A DNA stretch of 64,000 nt from Candidatus Latescibacterota bacterium. Its GTDB lineage: Bacteria > Latescibacterota > UBA2968 > UBA8231. This document shows positions 56,758-64,000 of this stretch, piece after piece. The stretch lies in assembly GCA_022820485.1 (NCBI GenBank), contig JAJEFJ010000054.1:62001-126000 (forward strand). The letters run 5' to 3'. Within the stretch, counting starts at the first letter, position 1, and every line of letters begins with the position of its first letter. The notes below the pieces were generated by a model. It did no database searches. It was not told the origin of the DNA and saw only the letters and a program-made list of their open reading frames with translations. Made by a program: the position numbers and the translations under genes.

Positions 56758-57051
56758 CTACCTCACTACCGCCCTCTTAGCAGCCTCTGGCTCCCGGTAG
56801 ATGATTTTCAAAAGTGCTTGCGCCGGACCACTGGGAATCCGCCGGCCTTGTTCCCAGTCCTGAAGGGTGCGGATGTCGATGCCAAAGGTCTGGGCAAAGA
56901 CGCCCTGAGTCATGTTCAGTTGCGAGCGGATCAAGCGGGCGTTGATCTCGTCGGGGAGGTGGACGCGGTAGCTTTCTGGGTCTGCTTGGCCGTGCGCGAT
57001 TTCCAGAGCCTCCGTTGCCGCCTTGATAAGTTCCTCTCCAGCCTTGGTCAT
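56758..57051 (-). CDS. HTH-type antitoxin (HigA-like)
   Basis: A 97-residue DNA-binding protein. The N-terminal part (MTKAGEELIKAATEALEIAHGQ) is helical, and a Cro/C1-like HTH follows (NMTQGVFAQTFGIDIRTLQDWEQGRRIPSGPA, about 46-77), ending IIYREPEAAKRA. This is the architecture of HigA/MqsA-type antitoxins. It overlaps the toxin stop by 4 nt (ATGA). Toxin-first order also fits HigBA. Confidence 0.88.
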   Translation of the reverse strand: MTKAGEELIKAATEALEIAHGQADPESYRVHLPDEINARLIRSQLNMTQGVFAQTFGIDIRTLQDWEQGRRIPSGPAQALLKIIYREPEAAKRAVVR

Positions 57052-57395
57052 GGTTGGGTCCTCCGTTGGTATTCGTCTGCCAGTGTGCGCAACACAGTCC
57101 GCAAAACACTAACTTCCGAGTCGGTCAGGTTTGTTTTATCGCCTTTAGCGAAGATCGACAGCAAAAACACAGGAATGTCTTGGCCACTGTAAAAAGTCAC
57201 CACTCGGTATCCACCGCTCTTTCCTCTTCCCGGCGCGGCGAACCGGAGCTTGCGAGCACCGCCTGATCCTTTGATCACGTCGCCGGCATCGGGGTTATTG
57301 GCGACAAAGTCGATGATGGCTTCCCGGTCGCTGTCGCTTATCTGGTAGCGACGGCATTTGCTGATGAAAGTCGGTGTTTCGATGACCGTGTGCAT
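57048..57395 (-). CDS. RelE/HigB-type toxin
   Basis: A 115-residue mRNA interferase-like protein: MHTVIETPTFISKCRR at the start, then DFVANNPDAGDVIKGSGGARKLRFAAPGRGKSGGYRVVTFY, a segment shared by HigB-type (DUF1044/RelE) toxins, and VFLLSIFAKGDKTNL. It probably cleaves translated mRNA. The two genes overlap by 4 nt. An upstream palindrome probably lets the pair autorepress; no Shine-Dalgarno sequence is visible, which is consistent with a leaderless transcript. Confidence 0.88.
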   Translation of the reverse strand: MHTVIETPTFISKCRRYQISDSDREAIIDFVANNPDAGDVIKGSGGARKLRFAAPGRGKSGGYRVVTFYSGQDIPVFLLSIFAKGDKTNLTDSEVSVLRTVLRTLADEYQRRTQP

Positions 57396-57400
57396 GATCT

Positions 57401-57429
57401 TAATTACGGCATTGCCGTAGTAACATCAA
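57401..57429 (-). promoter_or_regulatory. TA promoter with embedded operator
   Basis: On the minus strand TTGATG (57429-57424), a 17-bp spacer and TAATTA (57406-57401) form the promoter. A perfect TACGGC-ATT-GCCGTA palindrome (57405-57419) fills the spacer end and -10, a usual place for antitoxin autorepression. The -10 ends only 5 nt before the toxin ATG. Confidence 0.6.
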
Positions 57430-57798
57430 GAGAAAATTTACCGAGGGCGACACACGGCTACGGCACATAGGGCCTGTTTCAAGACCAGAAAAACGGTAGG
57501 AGGTACAGTCTGCAGGGAGTCTGGCCTTCTATCGGCAACTGGTTGATCCACAGGCTCCGCTTGGCGCACGACCTAAAGAAGTAGGTGATGTCAAGATGCT
57601 ACCGGATCGGAAGAGGGGCTTTTTGCCGTCGGCTTCTTGAGCAGACGACCACAACGAGTTCCCCATTAAAGGACCTTTTGTTACGGGAGCTTGCATGGAG
57701 TACAGACCAAGAGCAAGACCGCATTTTCACGGTTGAAGCCCGTGCCCCTGTTCGCTAAGTTACGGGACAGATACTCATCCCTCAGGAAGTAACCCACC
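57430..57798. other. Non-coding interval, no feature recognised
   Basis: These 369 nt separate the toxin-antitoxin promoter from the dioxygenase region. No credible gene, tRNA or terminator was seen. A 9-nt direct repeat gttacggga (57680-57688 and 57759-57767) is present, but is too short to mean much. It may be scar sequence next to the mobile TA pair. Confidence 0.4.
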
Positions 57799-57912
57799 GT
57801 GAACCTCAACGCCGCCCAAGTCCAATCCTACCGCGCCCAAGGCTGCCACTATATCGGCAAACGCGCCGAACACTTCGAGCCGCCCCAAGGCTTTCACGTG
57901 GGGCACGTGTGA
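57799..57912 (+). pseudogene. Short leader/remnant ORF upstream of the phytanoyl-CoA dioxygenase
   Basis: GTG at 57799 opens a 37-codon frame (VNLNAAQVQSYRAQGCHYIGKRAEHF...) ending at 57912, with AGGAAG about 10 nt upstream. Its first residues resemble the N-terminus of phytanoyl-CoA dioxygenases (QVQSYRAQG versus HIDEYRTQG in the next gene), so it may be a broken paralog. A translated leader is also possible. Confidence 0.4.
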
Positions 57913-57921
57913 GACAACGCC

Positions 57922-58734
57922 ATGGCCTTCGCTTTTTCCGATCAGCACATCGACGAGTACCGCACTCAGGGCTACACGGTCTTTCGCCAACTCTTGCCGT
58001 CCTCACTGGTCGCCGATCTACGACGAGTCTGCGACGAAGCGCGGGACTTAGCTCGCCAACAGCGCGGCCCCCAAGCCCAGCGCTTGCAGCCAATGACCGA
58101 CTTCCCGCTCGACCAACAGCCCTTTATCGACTATGTAGAACTCCCCGCGCTCAACCACGCACTCCACCGCTTGCTCGCGCCGGATTTTCGCGTCGGCGGG
58201 CCGCAGGTCATGGGCGTGCTCTTTGAACCGGCTGAGTCGCCGTGGTGTACCCACTGGCACCGCGACTGGCGCGACAATATGCCCGGCTTAGAGCTAGCGC
58301 GCTGGGACGAGCACTTTGCCGACGACCGCTACTTCAACCAAGTCAACTGCGCCCTGTACGCCGACTCGTGCACCTGGGTCGTCCCCGGTAGCCACCTGCG
58401 CCGCGACCTGCCGTGCGAAGCAGCGCGCTTTCCCGAGCGCCCCATCGCCAAGCCCGATCTCGAAGGACAATCCGCTACCGAGCGCGAGTGGACCTGCCTC
58501 AGCTACGCACAGAGTATGCCCGGTGCCCGGCAACTCTTCCTCGACGCCGGCGACTTCTGCCTCTACCGCAACACCCTCTGGCACATCGGCAACTACGTGC
58601 CCTACGCCAAAAGGGCGACCCTGCACGACGCAGTAGATACCGACGAGTTTGCAGCGTGGCGCGACGAGACCGTGCGCATAGTCCAAGAGCGGCGGGCGGC
58701 GGGACACGGAATGGAGAACCCCAATCATGGCTAA
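57922..58734 (+). CDS. Phytanoyl-CoA dioxygenase family protein
   Basis: Fe(II)/2-oxoglutarate-dependent oxygenase of 270 residues. It begins with the PhyH-type segment FSDQHIDEYRTQGYTVFRQLL. The iron ligands are the HxD in THWHRDW and the distal His in NTLWHIGNY. VPGSHLRRDLP is a further PhyH mark. This family is expanded in sponge-associated and other uncultivated bacteria. Substrate unknown. It overlaps the SUI1 gene by 8 nt. Confidence 0.9.
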   Translation: MAFAFSDQHIDEYRTQGYTVFRQLLPSSLVADLRRVCDEARDLARQQRGPQAQRLQPMTDFPLDQQPFIDYVELPALNHALHRLLAPDFRVGGPQVMGVLFEPAESPWCTHWHRDWRDNMPGLELARWDEHFADDRYFNQVNCALYADSCTWVVPGSHLRRDLPCEAARFPERPIAKPDLEGQSATEREWTCLSYAQSMPGARQLFLDAGDFCLYRNTLWHIGNYVPYAKRATLHDAVDTDEFAAWRDETVRIVQERRAAGHGMENPNHG

Positions 58735-59050
58735 AAACAGCCGCCTCGTGTATTCCTCTGATACCGGCCGCGTACCCCAGCCGAAAAAGCAAGCCTCCGC
58801 CCCCACCGGCGACGGCATCGCCCGCGTGCGCCGCGAAAAGAAGGGCCGCGGCGGCAAGACCGTCACCACCATCTCGGGCCTGAGGCTGTCCGCAGCCGAA
58901 CTAAAGACCCTCTCCTCTGAACTCAAGCGCAAATGCGGCAGCGGCGGGTCGGTCGTTGATCGCGTGATAGAAATTCAGGGGGACAAAGTGGATGTCGTGC
59001 TCGCCGAGCTAGCCAAGCGCGGCTATCAGGCCAAGCGCACCGGTGGCTGA
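58727..59050 (+). CDS. SUI1-family translation factor (YciH-like)
   Basis: A 107-residue eIF1/SUI1 homolog. The basic core REKKGRGGKTVTTISGL (about 36-52) and the later GGSVVDRVIEIQGDKVDVVLAELAKRGYQAKRTGG match the bacterial YciH type, including the family's GS-G motif (CGSGGSV). It probably affects start-codon fidelity. The 8-nt overlap with the dioxygenase gene suggests co-transcription. Confidence 0.93.
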   Translation: MAKNSRLVYSSDTGRVPQPKKQASAPTGDGIARVRREKKGRGGKTVTTISGLRLSAAELKTLSSELKRKCGSGGSVVDRVIEIQGDKVDVVLAELAKRGYQAKRTGG

Positions 59051-59054
59051 GGCA

Positions 59055-60332
59055 TCAATTAGAGGGCGGGATTTGCTTGCCTTGCGGATCCTGTTCGTCG
59101 CGGATTTGCGCGCCCAACTCGGCGGCCAACTCGCCGCCGATAAAGTGCTCAAGCGCGTCGGCTGGGTCGTGTACGTGATCGACGGGTAGGCCCAGATGGC
59201 TCATATAGGTCTCCCAAAGCCGGTGATGGCGCAGCAGGCGCAGCGCGACTTGTTGGCCCTTTGCAGACAATTCGACCAGACCATTCGCCTGGGCCAAAAG
59301 TTGCCGCCGTCGCAGATCGCCAAACGCTAGCTGAGCCAGCGGACTCCAAACGGCCGCAGTCGCCACCAACTCGGCGGGCCGCAGCCCAGCGCACCCGACC
59401 TCCTTCTCCGCGCGCCGCACCAGCGCGAGCAGCATGTGATCTTGTGCTACTTGCAGCGACAGCCGCACGCGCTGATAAATCCGCGCCAACACGCCCTGAT
59501 TGGGCGAAAAAAGCAGAGAAAAGAGAAATATCCCGCCGACGACCACCACCATGGCACCGGCGATGGAGCTATTCCAGAAGCTGGCCAAAAAGTAACCCGC
59601 CACAGCCGAGACGATCCCAAAGAACACGGCCAATCCCAGTACCGCGATAAGCCGATCGCTCCACAGGTACGCGGCTGCTCCAGGCACGATCAGCATAGCC
59701 ACGACCAAGATCGCACCCACGGACTCAAACGACGCCACCGTCGTCAGCGCAACCAAACCCATCAAGAGATAGTGCATTAGCGTGGCGTTGATCCCCACCG
59801 ACATGGCCATGGCCGGATCGAACGCAGAGATCTTGAATTCCTTGTACAAGAGCGCGATCACCGTCAGGTTAATCGCCAGCATCGCGCCCAATATCCACAC
59901 CGGCCGCGGCCCCAGCGATTGGTCTCCCCACAGCAGCAGGTCCCAAGGGGTATAGGCGATCTCGCCGTAGAGCACGCACTCTTGGTCGAGATCCACTTGA
60001 CCGGCGTACGCGGTGATGATCACCACGCCCAGCGCAAAAAGCGCGGTAAACACAATGCCGATGGCCGCGTCCTCTTGCACGCGCCACCGCCGGTGAAATG
60101 CCTCGACCAACAGCGCGGTTAGCAAGCCGAAGGCGGCTGCGCCCAAAAACATCGGCAGCACAGCGCGACTACCCGACAACAGGAAGGCCACGGCGATCCC
60201 CGGCAGCACGGCGTGGCTCAAAGCGTCGCCCAACAGCGACATCTTGCGCAGCACCAAGAAGGTGCCCAACAGGGCGCAGGACGCAGTGACCAACACGCCG
60301 GTGAGCACGATCCAAAAAGCGCCTTCGATCAT
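59055..60332 (-). CDS. Mn/Zn ABC permease fused to a DtxR-like domain (second permease)
   Basis: A 425-residue protein. Residues 1-290 form an ABC-3 type permease with about eight helices (LRKMSLLGDALSHAVLPGIAVAF; GAILVVAMLIVPGAAAYLWSDRL). The C-terminal 130 residues look like a DtxR/MntR domain: H370 and E374 in LLRHHRLWETY, E395/H396 in ALEHFIGGEL, then DPQGKQIPP. This suggests metal feedback on the permease. It overlaps the other permease gene by 4 nt. Confidence 0.9.
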   Translation of the reverse strand: MIEGAFWIVLTGVLVTASCALLGTFLVLRKMSLLGDALSHAVLPGIAVAFLLSGSRAVLPMFLGAAAFGLLTALLVEAFHRRWRVQEDAAIGIVFTALFALGVVIITAYAGQVDLDQECVLYGEIAYTPWDLLLWGDQSLGPRPVWILGAMLAINLTVIALLYKEFKISAFDPAMAMSVGINATLMHYLLMGLVALTTVASFESVGAILVVAMLIVPGAAAYLWSDRLIAVLGLAVFFGIVSAVAGYFLASFWNSSIAGAMVVVVGGIFLFSLLFSPNQGVLARIYQRVRLSLQVAQDHMLLALVRRAEKEVGCAGLRPAELVATAAVWSPLAQLAFGDLRRRQLLAQANGLVELSAKGQQVALRLLRHHRLWETYMSHLGLPVDHVHDPADALEHFIGGELAAELGAQIRDEQDPQGKQIPPSN

Positions 60333-61657
60333 TCGCGGCCTCCCCGGCGGTAGTGGCTGCCGGTGCCGTGGATATTGACGACCCGGGCCGGGTCCAGCCC
60401 TTGCTCGCGCTGGAGGATGTCCTCAAGCTGGGCGATGATTTCCGGCGTCAGCAAATGCTCGACTTCGTCGGCGGGCCGGTCCACGTGATCGGCGTCGAGT
60501 ATGGCCCGATAGTACAAATAGTGCTCCCACAAGCGGTGCGATTTGACCACGAAGAGCCCTTCCTCTGCGCCTGGGTCCGTCAGGGCAAAACGCCCGTCCT
60601 GACTGGAAACTAGCCCCTTCTCGGCAAGTCGCCGCCCGAGGCGTTTGACCCGGTCCGGCGACAGGCCCATCTCAATGGCCAACTCCTCCACGGCCAAGGA
60701 GCGGCTCGTCCCCAGCTTCTCTTGCAGCTCGATACAGGCGCGCAAAAAGTGCTGCTGGCTCTCGCGGCGGCTGTTGTGCCGCTGCCTGCGCCACCGCGCC
60801 AACACCCCTCGCTGGGGTGCGAAAAGAGCCGACACCACAAAGCACAAGGTGGCGCTGAGCACCATCACCGGGCCAGTGGGTATCCGCGGCACCAAGGAAC
60901 TGATGAAGGTGCCGACGACCCCAGACAAGCCCCCGAAAGCGGCGGCGAGCAGCACCATTTTGTGCAGGTGCTCGGTCCAAAAGCGCGCCGCCACAGCCGG
61001 CGTGATGAGCATAGCCGCAATCAGCACCACGCCTACGGCTTGCAAGCCCACGATCACTGTCAGCGCGATCAATCCCATCAGCAAGGCGTCGATCCAGCGG
61101 GCCGAGTACCCGAGTGTCTGCAAAAAGTCCGCGTCGAAAATCAGCGCCTTGAACTCCTTAAAAAACAGGGCCACCGCGAGGATGATGAAGCCCGCCAACA
61201 CGCTCATGACGCGCAGATCGTCGTCCACCAGCGAGGCCGCCTGCCCAAACAGGAACTTGTCCAAGCCGCTCTGATTGCCCGTGCCGACCCGCTGGACGTG
61301 GGTCAACAGCACGATCCCCACGCCAAAAAACACCGACAGCACAATGCCAATCGCCGAATCCGCCTTGACGCGAGTATAGTTGATGATGAACTGCATCACC
61401 AACACGCCGAGCACCCCAGAAATCGCCGCGCCCGTCAGCAGCACTGGCAGGGCCTTGCTCCCAGTCCACAAATAGGCCAACGCCACCCCGGGCAGGGCCG
61501 CGTGCGCCAGCGCGTCGCCGACGAGACTCCGCCGCCGCAACACGGCAAACGACCCCAGCAACCCGCCGGTCGCGCCAATCAGCAGAGAGCCGAAGAGTAC
61601 GAAGCGCACGTTGGCGTCGGCCAAGCTCAAGAAGCGCAGGGCGTTTTCGACTAGCAT
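60329..61657 (-). CDS. Mn/Zn ABC permease fused to a DtxR-like domain (first permease)
   Basis: A 442-residue protein of the same design. ABC-3 permease residues 1-285 include LRRRSLVGDALAHAALPGVALAYL, the EFKALIFDADFLQTLGY segment and VGVVLIAAMLITPAVAARFW. Then comes a winged-helix part (about 300-365, LAVEELAIEMGLSPDRVKRLGRRLAEKGLV) and the metal-site-like H374 of SHRLWEHY and E400/H401 of VEHLLTPEI. It starts 2 nt after the ATPase gene. Confidence 0.9.
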   Translation of the reverse strand: MLVENALRFLSLADANVRFVLFGSLLIGATGGLLGSFAVLRRRSLVGDALAHAALPGVALAYLWTGSKALPVLLTGAAISGVLGVLVMQFIINYTRVKADSAIGIVLSVFFGVGIVLLTHVQRVGTGNQSGLDKFLFGQAASLVDDDLRVMSVLAGFIILAVALFFKEFKALIFDADFLQTLGYSARWIDALLMGLIALTVIVGLQAVGVVLIAAMLITPAVAARFWTEHLHKMVLLAAAFGGLSGVVGTFISSLVPRIPTGPVMVLSATLCFVVSALFAPQRGVLARWRRQRHNSRRESQQHFLRACIELQEKLGTSRSLAVEELAIEMGLSPDRVKRLGRRLAEKGLVSSQDGRFALTDPGAEEGLFVVKSHRLWEHYLYYRAILDADHVDRPADEVEHLLTPEIIAQLEDILQREQGLDPARVVNIHGTGSHYRRGGRE

Positions 61658-61659
61658 CG

Positions 61660-62430
61660 TCAGCCCTCGCGCCGCTGCTCGGCCATGGCTTGGGCGGCCT
61701 GCGACAGCACGGTCAGCCGGCCCCCATAGGTCTTTTGCAGGTTGTCGTCGGTAAAGACCTCGCTGGTCGGGCCGGACGCCACGACCCGCATGTTGAGCAT
61801 GATGACCCAGTCGAAGTATTCGGTTACGGTCTGTAAGTCGTGGTGCACGACCAAGATGGTTTTTCCCTGCTCGCGCAGGGCGACCAAGCTGGCGATGATC
61901 GCGCGCTCGGTCGCCGCATCCACGCCGGCAAGCGGCTCGTCCATGATGTAGATGCGGGCCTCTTGGGCCAAGGCGCGGGCGAGAAAAACCCGCTGCTGCT
62001 GGCCGCCCGATAGCTGGCTAATCTGCCGCTCGGCAAAGGGGGTCATGCCCACTTCATCGAGAGCCGCCCAAGCCAAGCGGCGATCTTCCTTGCTCGGCCG
62101 CCGCATCCATCCCACGTGGCCATAGCGGCCCATCAGCACCACGTCGAGCGCACTAACCGGAAAGTCCCAATCCACGGACTCGCGCTGCGGCACATAGCCG
62201 ATGATCTTGCGCATCTGGCTGTAGTCCTCGCCGTAGATCTTGACCCATCCCGACGCCTTGGGCACGAGGTCCATAATGGCCTTGATCATGGTGCTTTTGC
62301 CCGAGCCGTTGGGGCCGATGATGCCCACGAGCTGTCCTTCGGGCACATCGAGATCCACGTCCCACAGCACCGGCTTCTTGTGGTAGGCAATGGTCATGTC
62401 GTGGATCTGGATGGGATCGGGCGCGTTCAC
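61660..62430 (-). CDS. Mn/Zn ABC transporter ATPase
   Basis: A 256-residue ABC ATPase with Walker [10 protein letters not shown]-loop [12 protein letters not shown] (typical for the zinc/manganese group), signature LSGGQQQRV, Walker [13 protein letters not shown] and an H-loop VHHDL. The GTG at 62430 overlaps the stop of the binding-protein gene by 4 nt; the longer upstream frame is inside that gene. With the two permeases it forms the importer. Confidence 0.94.
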   Translation of the reverse strand: MNAPDPIQIHDMTIAYHKKPVLWDVDLDVPEGQLVGIIGPNGSGKSTMIKAIMDLVPKASGWVKIYGEDYSQMRKIIGYVPQRESVDWDFPVSALDVVLMGRYGHVGWMRRPSKEDRRLAWAALDEVGMTPFAERQISQLSGGQQQRVFLARALAQEARIYIMDEPLAGVDAATERAIIASLVALREQGKTILVVHHDLQTVTEYFDWVIMLNMRVVASGPTSEVFTDDNLQKTYGGRLTVLSQAAQAMAEQRREG

Positions 62431-63323
62431 CGCAAGGCTCCCACAATGGTGTTGACGTTGCTTTCGACCATGCCCACATACGTGTCGGCACCGCTGCCAG
62501 CGGCCCCCATCGCATCCGAGTATAGGGTACCGCCTATTTCCACTTGGAAGCCGCGGTCCAAGCACCCTTCGCGCACGGCCTCAATCGAGCGCACGGGCAC
62601 GCTGCTCTCGACGAATATGGCCTTGACTTGGCGCTCGACGATCAGATCAACTAGCCGGGTGACGTCGTTGACCCCGTAGTCGGCCACCGTGGAAATGCCT
62701 TGCAGGCCGACGACTTCCACTCCGTAGGCCCGGCCAAAGTAGCCAAAAGCGTCGTGGGCCGTAATCAGCACGCGGCTGGCCTCCGGCAGCAACTCGACCT
62801 GCTCGACAACCCATTGGTCCAGCGCGTCGAGGCGCTCCCGGTAGCGCGCGCCGTTCTGGCGATAGATCGACGCCCCATCCGGGTCTATTGCGCTCAGGCG
62901 GGCCACGACCGGCTCAATCGTCTGCGCCCACAGCGACACGTCGAACCATATGTGGGGATCGAAGTTGCCCTCGAATTCCGGCGGGCGCAGCAAGCGCTCT
63001 TCAGGTATCTGCTCGACCACGGCTAACACCTGCTTGCTGCGGGCCATTTTGGCGAAGATGTCTTCCATCTTGCCTTCGAGAAAAAGGCCGTTGAAGAGGA
63101 TCAAATCCGCGGCCGTCAGCTTGGCCAAATCGCCTTGCGACGCCTTGTAGTAATGCGGATCGACGCCCGGCCCCATCATCCCGACAACCGAGATGCGGTC
63201 GCCGCCGATATTGCGGGCGAGGTCAGCCACCATCCCAGTGGTACACACTACCTCAATCCGCTCGTCTTTGCGCTCGGGAGCGTCGCAACCCAACGCGCAC
63301 AACAAAATGAAAATCCAGAGCAT
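62427..63323 (-). CDS. Mn/Zn ABC transporter substrate-binding lipoprotein
   Basis: A 298-residue TroA/ZnuA-like metal-binding protein. It starts with a short signal and lipobox ending LCALGC (lipid-modified Cys13). Metal-ligand candidates are H in [11 protein letters not shown] in FDPHIWFD, a further histidine in [10 protein letters not shown] and an acid in LYSDAMG. There is no His-rich loop, which fits Mn/Fe rather than a typical ZnuA. First gene of the importer operon, divergent from the DtxR regulator. Confidence 0.92.
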   Translation of the reverse strand: MLWIFILLCALGCDAPERKDERIEVVCTTGMVADLARNIGGDRISVVGMMGPGVDPHYYKASQGDLAKLTAADLILFNGLFLEGKMEDIFAKMARSKQVLAVVEQIPEERLLRPPEFEGNFDPHIWFDVSLWAQTIEPVVARLSAIDPDGASIYRQNGARYRERLDALDQWVVEQVELLPEASRVLITAHDAFGYFGRAYGVEVVGLQGISTVADYGVNDVTRLVDLIVERQVKAIFVESSVPVRSIEAVREGCLDRGFQVEIGGTLYSDAMGAAGSGADTYVGMVESNVNTIVGALR

Positions 63324-63337
63324 GATTCCTTGCTTAT

Positions 63338-63394
63338 CTAAATTTTAGTTGACATACAAAAATAAAAATTTAGCTATGACTAAAAATATGTCAA
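63338..63394. promoter_or_regulatory. Divergent promoter and DtxR/MntR-type operators
   Basis: An AT-rich region holds two TTGACA elements facing opposite ways: 63349-63354 (plus) and 63394-63389 (minus). They sit in an 8-bp inverted repeat TTGACATA/TATGTCAA. Between them is TTTAG-N6-CTAAA (63369-63384), and CTAAA-T-TTTAG lies at 63338-63348; both resemble MntR/SirR-type half-sites. The minus-strand -10 would be TAAATT after a 16-bp spacer; the plus-strand -10 would be TAGCTA. Confidence 0.6.
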
Positions 63395-63459
63395 GGTTAT
63401 TGCTAAATCTGCTTTTGGCTTTATTTTCAAGACAAAGCGCGTAACCTTGGAGGCAAAGG

Positions 63460-64000
63460 GTGCTAACGCAGGCTATTGAGGATTATCTCAAGACGATTTA
63501 CAAACTGCAGCACAGCGACGAGCACGGCGGGCGCGTCACTACCTCGGTGATCGCCAGTCGCATGGAAGTAGCCGCAGCCTCGGCGACGAACATGATCAAG
63601 AAGCTCGCCGAGCTAAATCTGCTCATCTACACGCCGTACCACGGGGTCGAGCTAACGGCCAGCGGCGAGAAGATAGCCTTGGAGACCATCCGCCATCACC
63701 GCTTGATCGAGCTGTATCTCAGCCAAGCCTTGGGCTATTCTTGGGACCAGATCGACGCCGAGGCCGACCGCCTAGAGCATGCTATTTCCGAGGAGTTTGA
63801 AGATCGCATCGACGAGGCTTTGGGCTATCCGACCGTCGGTGCCCACGGCGAGCCGATTCCCACCAAGCAAGGCCAGATCGACCATCCGAAGTACCGCCGT
63901 CTCTCCGAGCTACAAGACGGCCAGTCCGCGGTCATCCGCCGCGTCAGCGACCGCAATCCCCAGATGCTGCGCTATATGGAAAATTTGCAATTGCGCTTGG
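63460..64000 (+). CDS. DtxR/MntR-type metal-dependent regulator (partial)
   Basis: A DtxR-family repressor that runs off the right edge; 180 residues are visible. It has an N-terminal winged helix (IEDYLKTIYKL..., VTTSVIASRMEVAAASATNMIKKLAELNLL), a dimer/metal domain (RHHRLIELYL, EADRLEHAISEEFEDRIDEALGYPTVGAHGEPIP), and the start of a FeoA-like domain (RRLSELQDGQSAVIRRVSD). E101 occupies the DtxR Cys102 position, with D8, H80, E106 and H107, so it resembles MntR more than DtxR in metal choice. The GTG has GGAGG 6 nt upstream. Confidence 0.93.
   Translation, partial: MLTQAIEDYLKTIYKLQHSDEHGGRVTTSVIASRMEVAAASATNMIKKLAELNLLIYTPYHGVELTASGEKIALETIRHHRLIELYLSQALGYSWDQIDAEADRLEHAISEEFEDRIDEALGYPTVGAHGEPIPTKQGQIDHPKYRRLSELQDGQSAVIRRVSDRNPQMLRYMENLQLRL

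Noticed and set aside
57680-57767. 9-nt direct repeat gttacggga as insertion-sequence ends
   Set aside because: It is too short, is not inverted, and encloses no transposase frame.

Overview
This is a high-GC bacterial chromosome segment of about 64 kb, with tightly packed short operons and many 1-17 nt gene overlaps. No rRNA, tRNA, CRISPR array or complete insertion sequence was seen. The gene content is an F-type ATP synthase with a Bacteroidota-like subunit a/c style, a complete Na+-NQR, three enolase-superfamily (MR/MLE) enzymes, a phytanoyl-CoA dioxygenase, two DmpA-type P1 peptidases, a homodimeric-type pyruvate dehydrogenase and a eukaryote-type HisA. This suggests an uncultivated, probably marine or host/sediment-associated member of a Latescibacterota- or Poribacteria-like lineage. 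That placement is inference from gene content; no marker gene settles it.

Layout: 0-7.7 kb is the ATP synthase operon (minus strand: atpZ-like, atpI-like, then atpB-E-F-H-A-G-D-C), ending in a strong hairpin terminator. 7.7-13.9 kb is nqrABCDEF plus the maturation gene nqrM (minus). 14.2-19.6 kb is a complete late biotin pathway: bioB (+) facing bioF-bioH-like-bioC-bioD-bioA (-). 19.7-22.2 kb holds panB and a sodium/amino-acid symporter. 22.2-24 kb holds a DUF4159 protein. 24.1-29.5 kb is the pyruvate dehydrogenase complex (aceE-aceF-lpd). 29.8-34.2 kb holds a lytic transglycosylase, a small membrane protein, a DUF368 transporter and mutY. 34.2-41.6 kb is a catabolic block: two P1 peptidases, a beta-decarboxylating dehydrogenase, an MR/MLE enzyme, two SDRs and a sarcosine-oxidase-like flavoprotein. 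41.8-44.3 kb is rsmD, a second MR/MLE gene and hisA.

44.3-50.7 kb is the most accessory-looking part. A large type IIG-like restriction-methylase precedes an OLD-like ATPase, a TOPRIM/DUF3226-like protein and an orphan HTH antitoxin-like gene, all on the minus strand; it looks like a defence island. 50.8-59 kb mixes a divergent Nramp-like transporter, a sugar isomerase-like TIM barrel, fructose-1,6-bisphosphatase, a CadI/ArsI metalloenzyme with an ECF sigma factor, a broken HigBA remnant, a third MR/MLE gene, an intact HigBA-like toxin-antitoxin, a phytanoyl-CoA dioxygenase and a SUI1 factor. 59-64 kb is a Mn/Zn ABC importer in which both permeases carry DtxR-like C-terminal domains. It is divergent from a DtxR/MntR-type regulator that runs off the window.

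How the parts fit: NQR (sodium pump), the Na+/amino-acid symporter and ATP synthase point to combined sodium and proton energetics. Most apparent promoters have a TTGACA-like -35 with a 17-bp spacer, often with a short palindrome over the -10. Points worth a second look are a dispersed GC-rich repeat inside two coding regions, the permease-DtxR fusions, the ATPase/TOPRIM module, an in-frame 141-bp duplication at the methylase start, a second glutamate in the ATP synthase c subunit, and several catalytic-residue substitutions.
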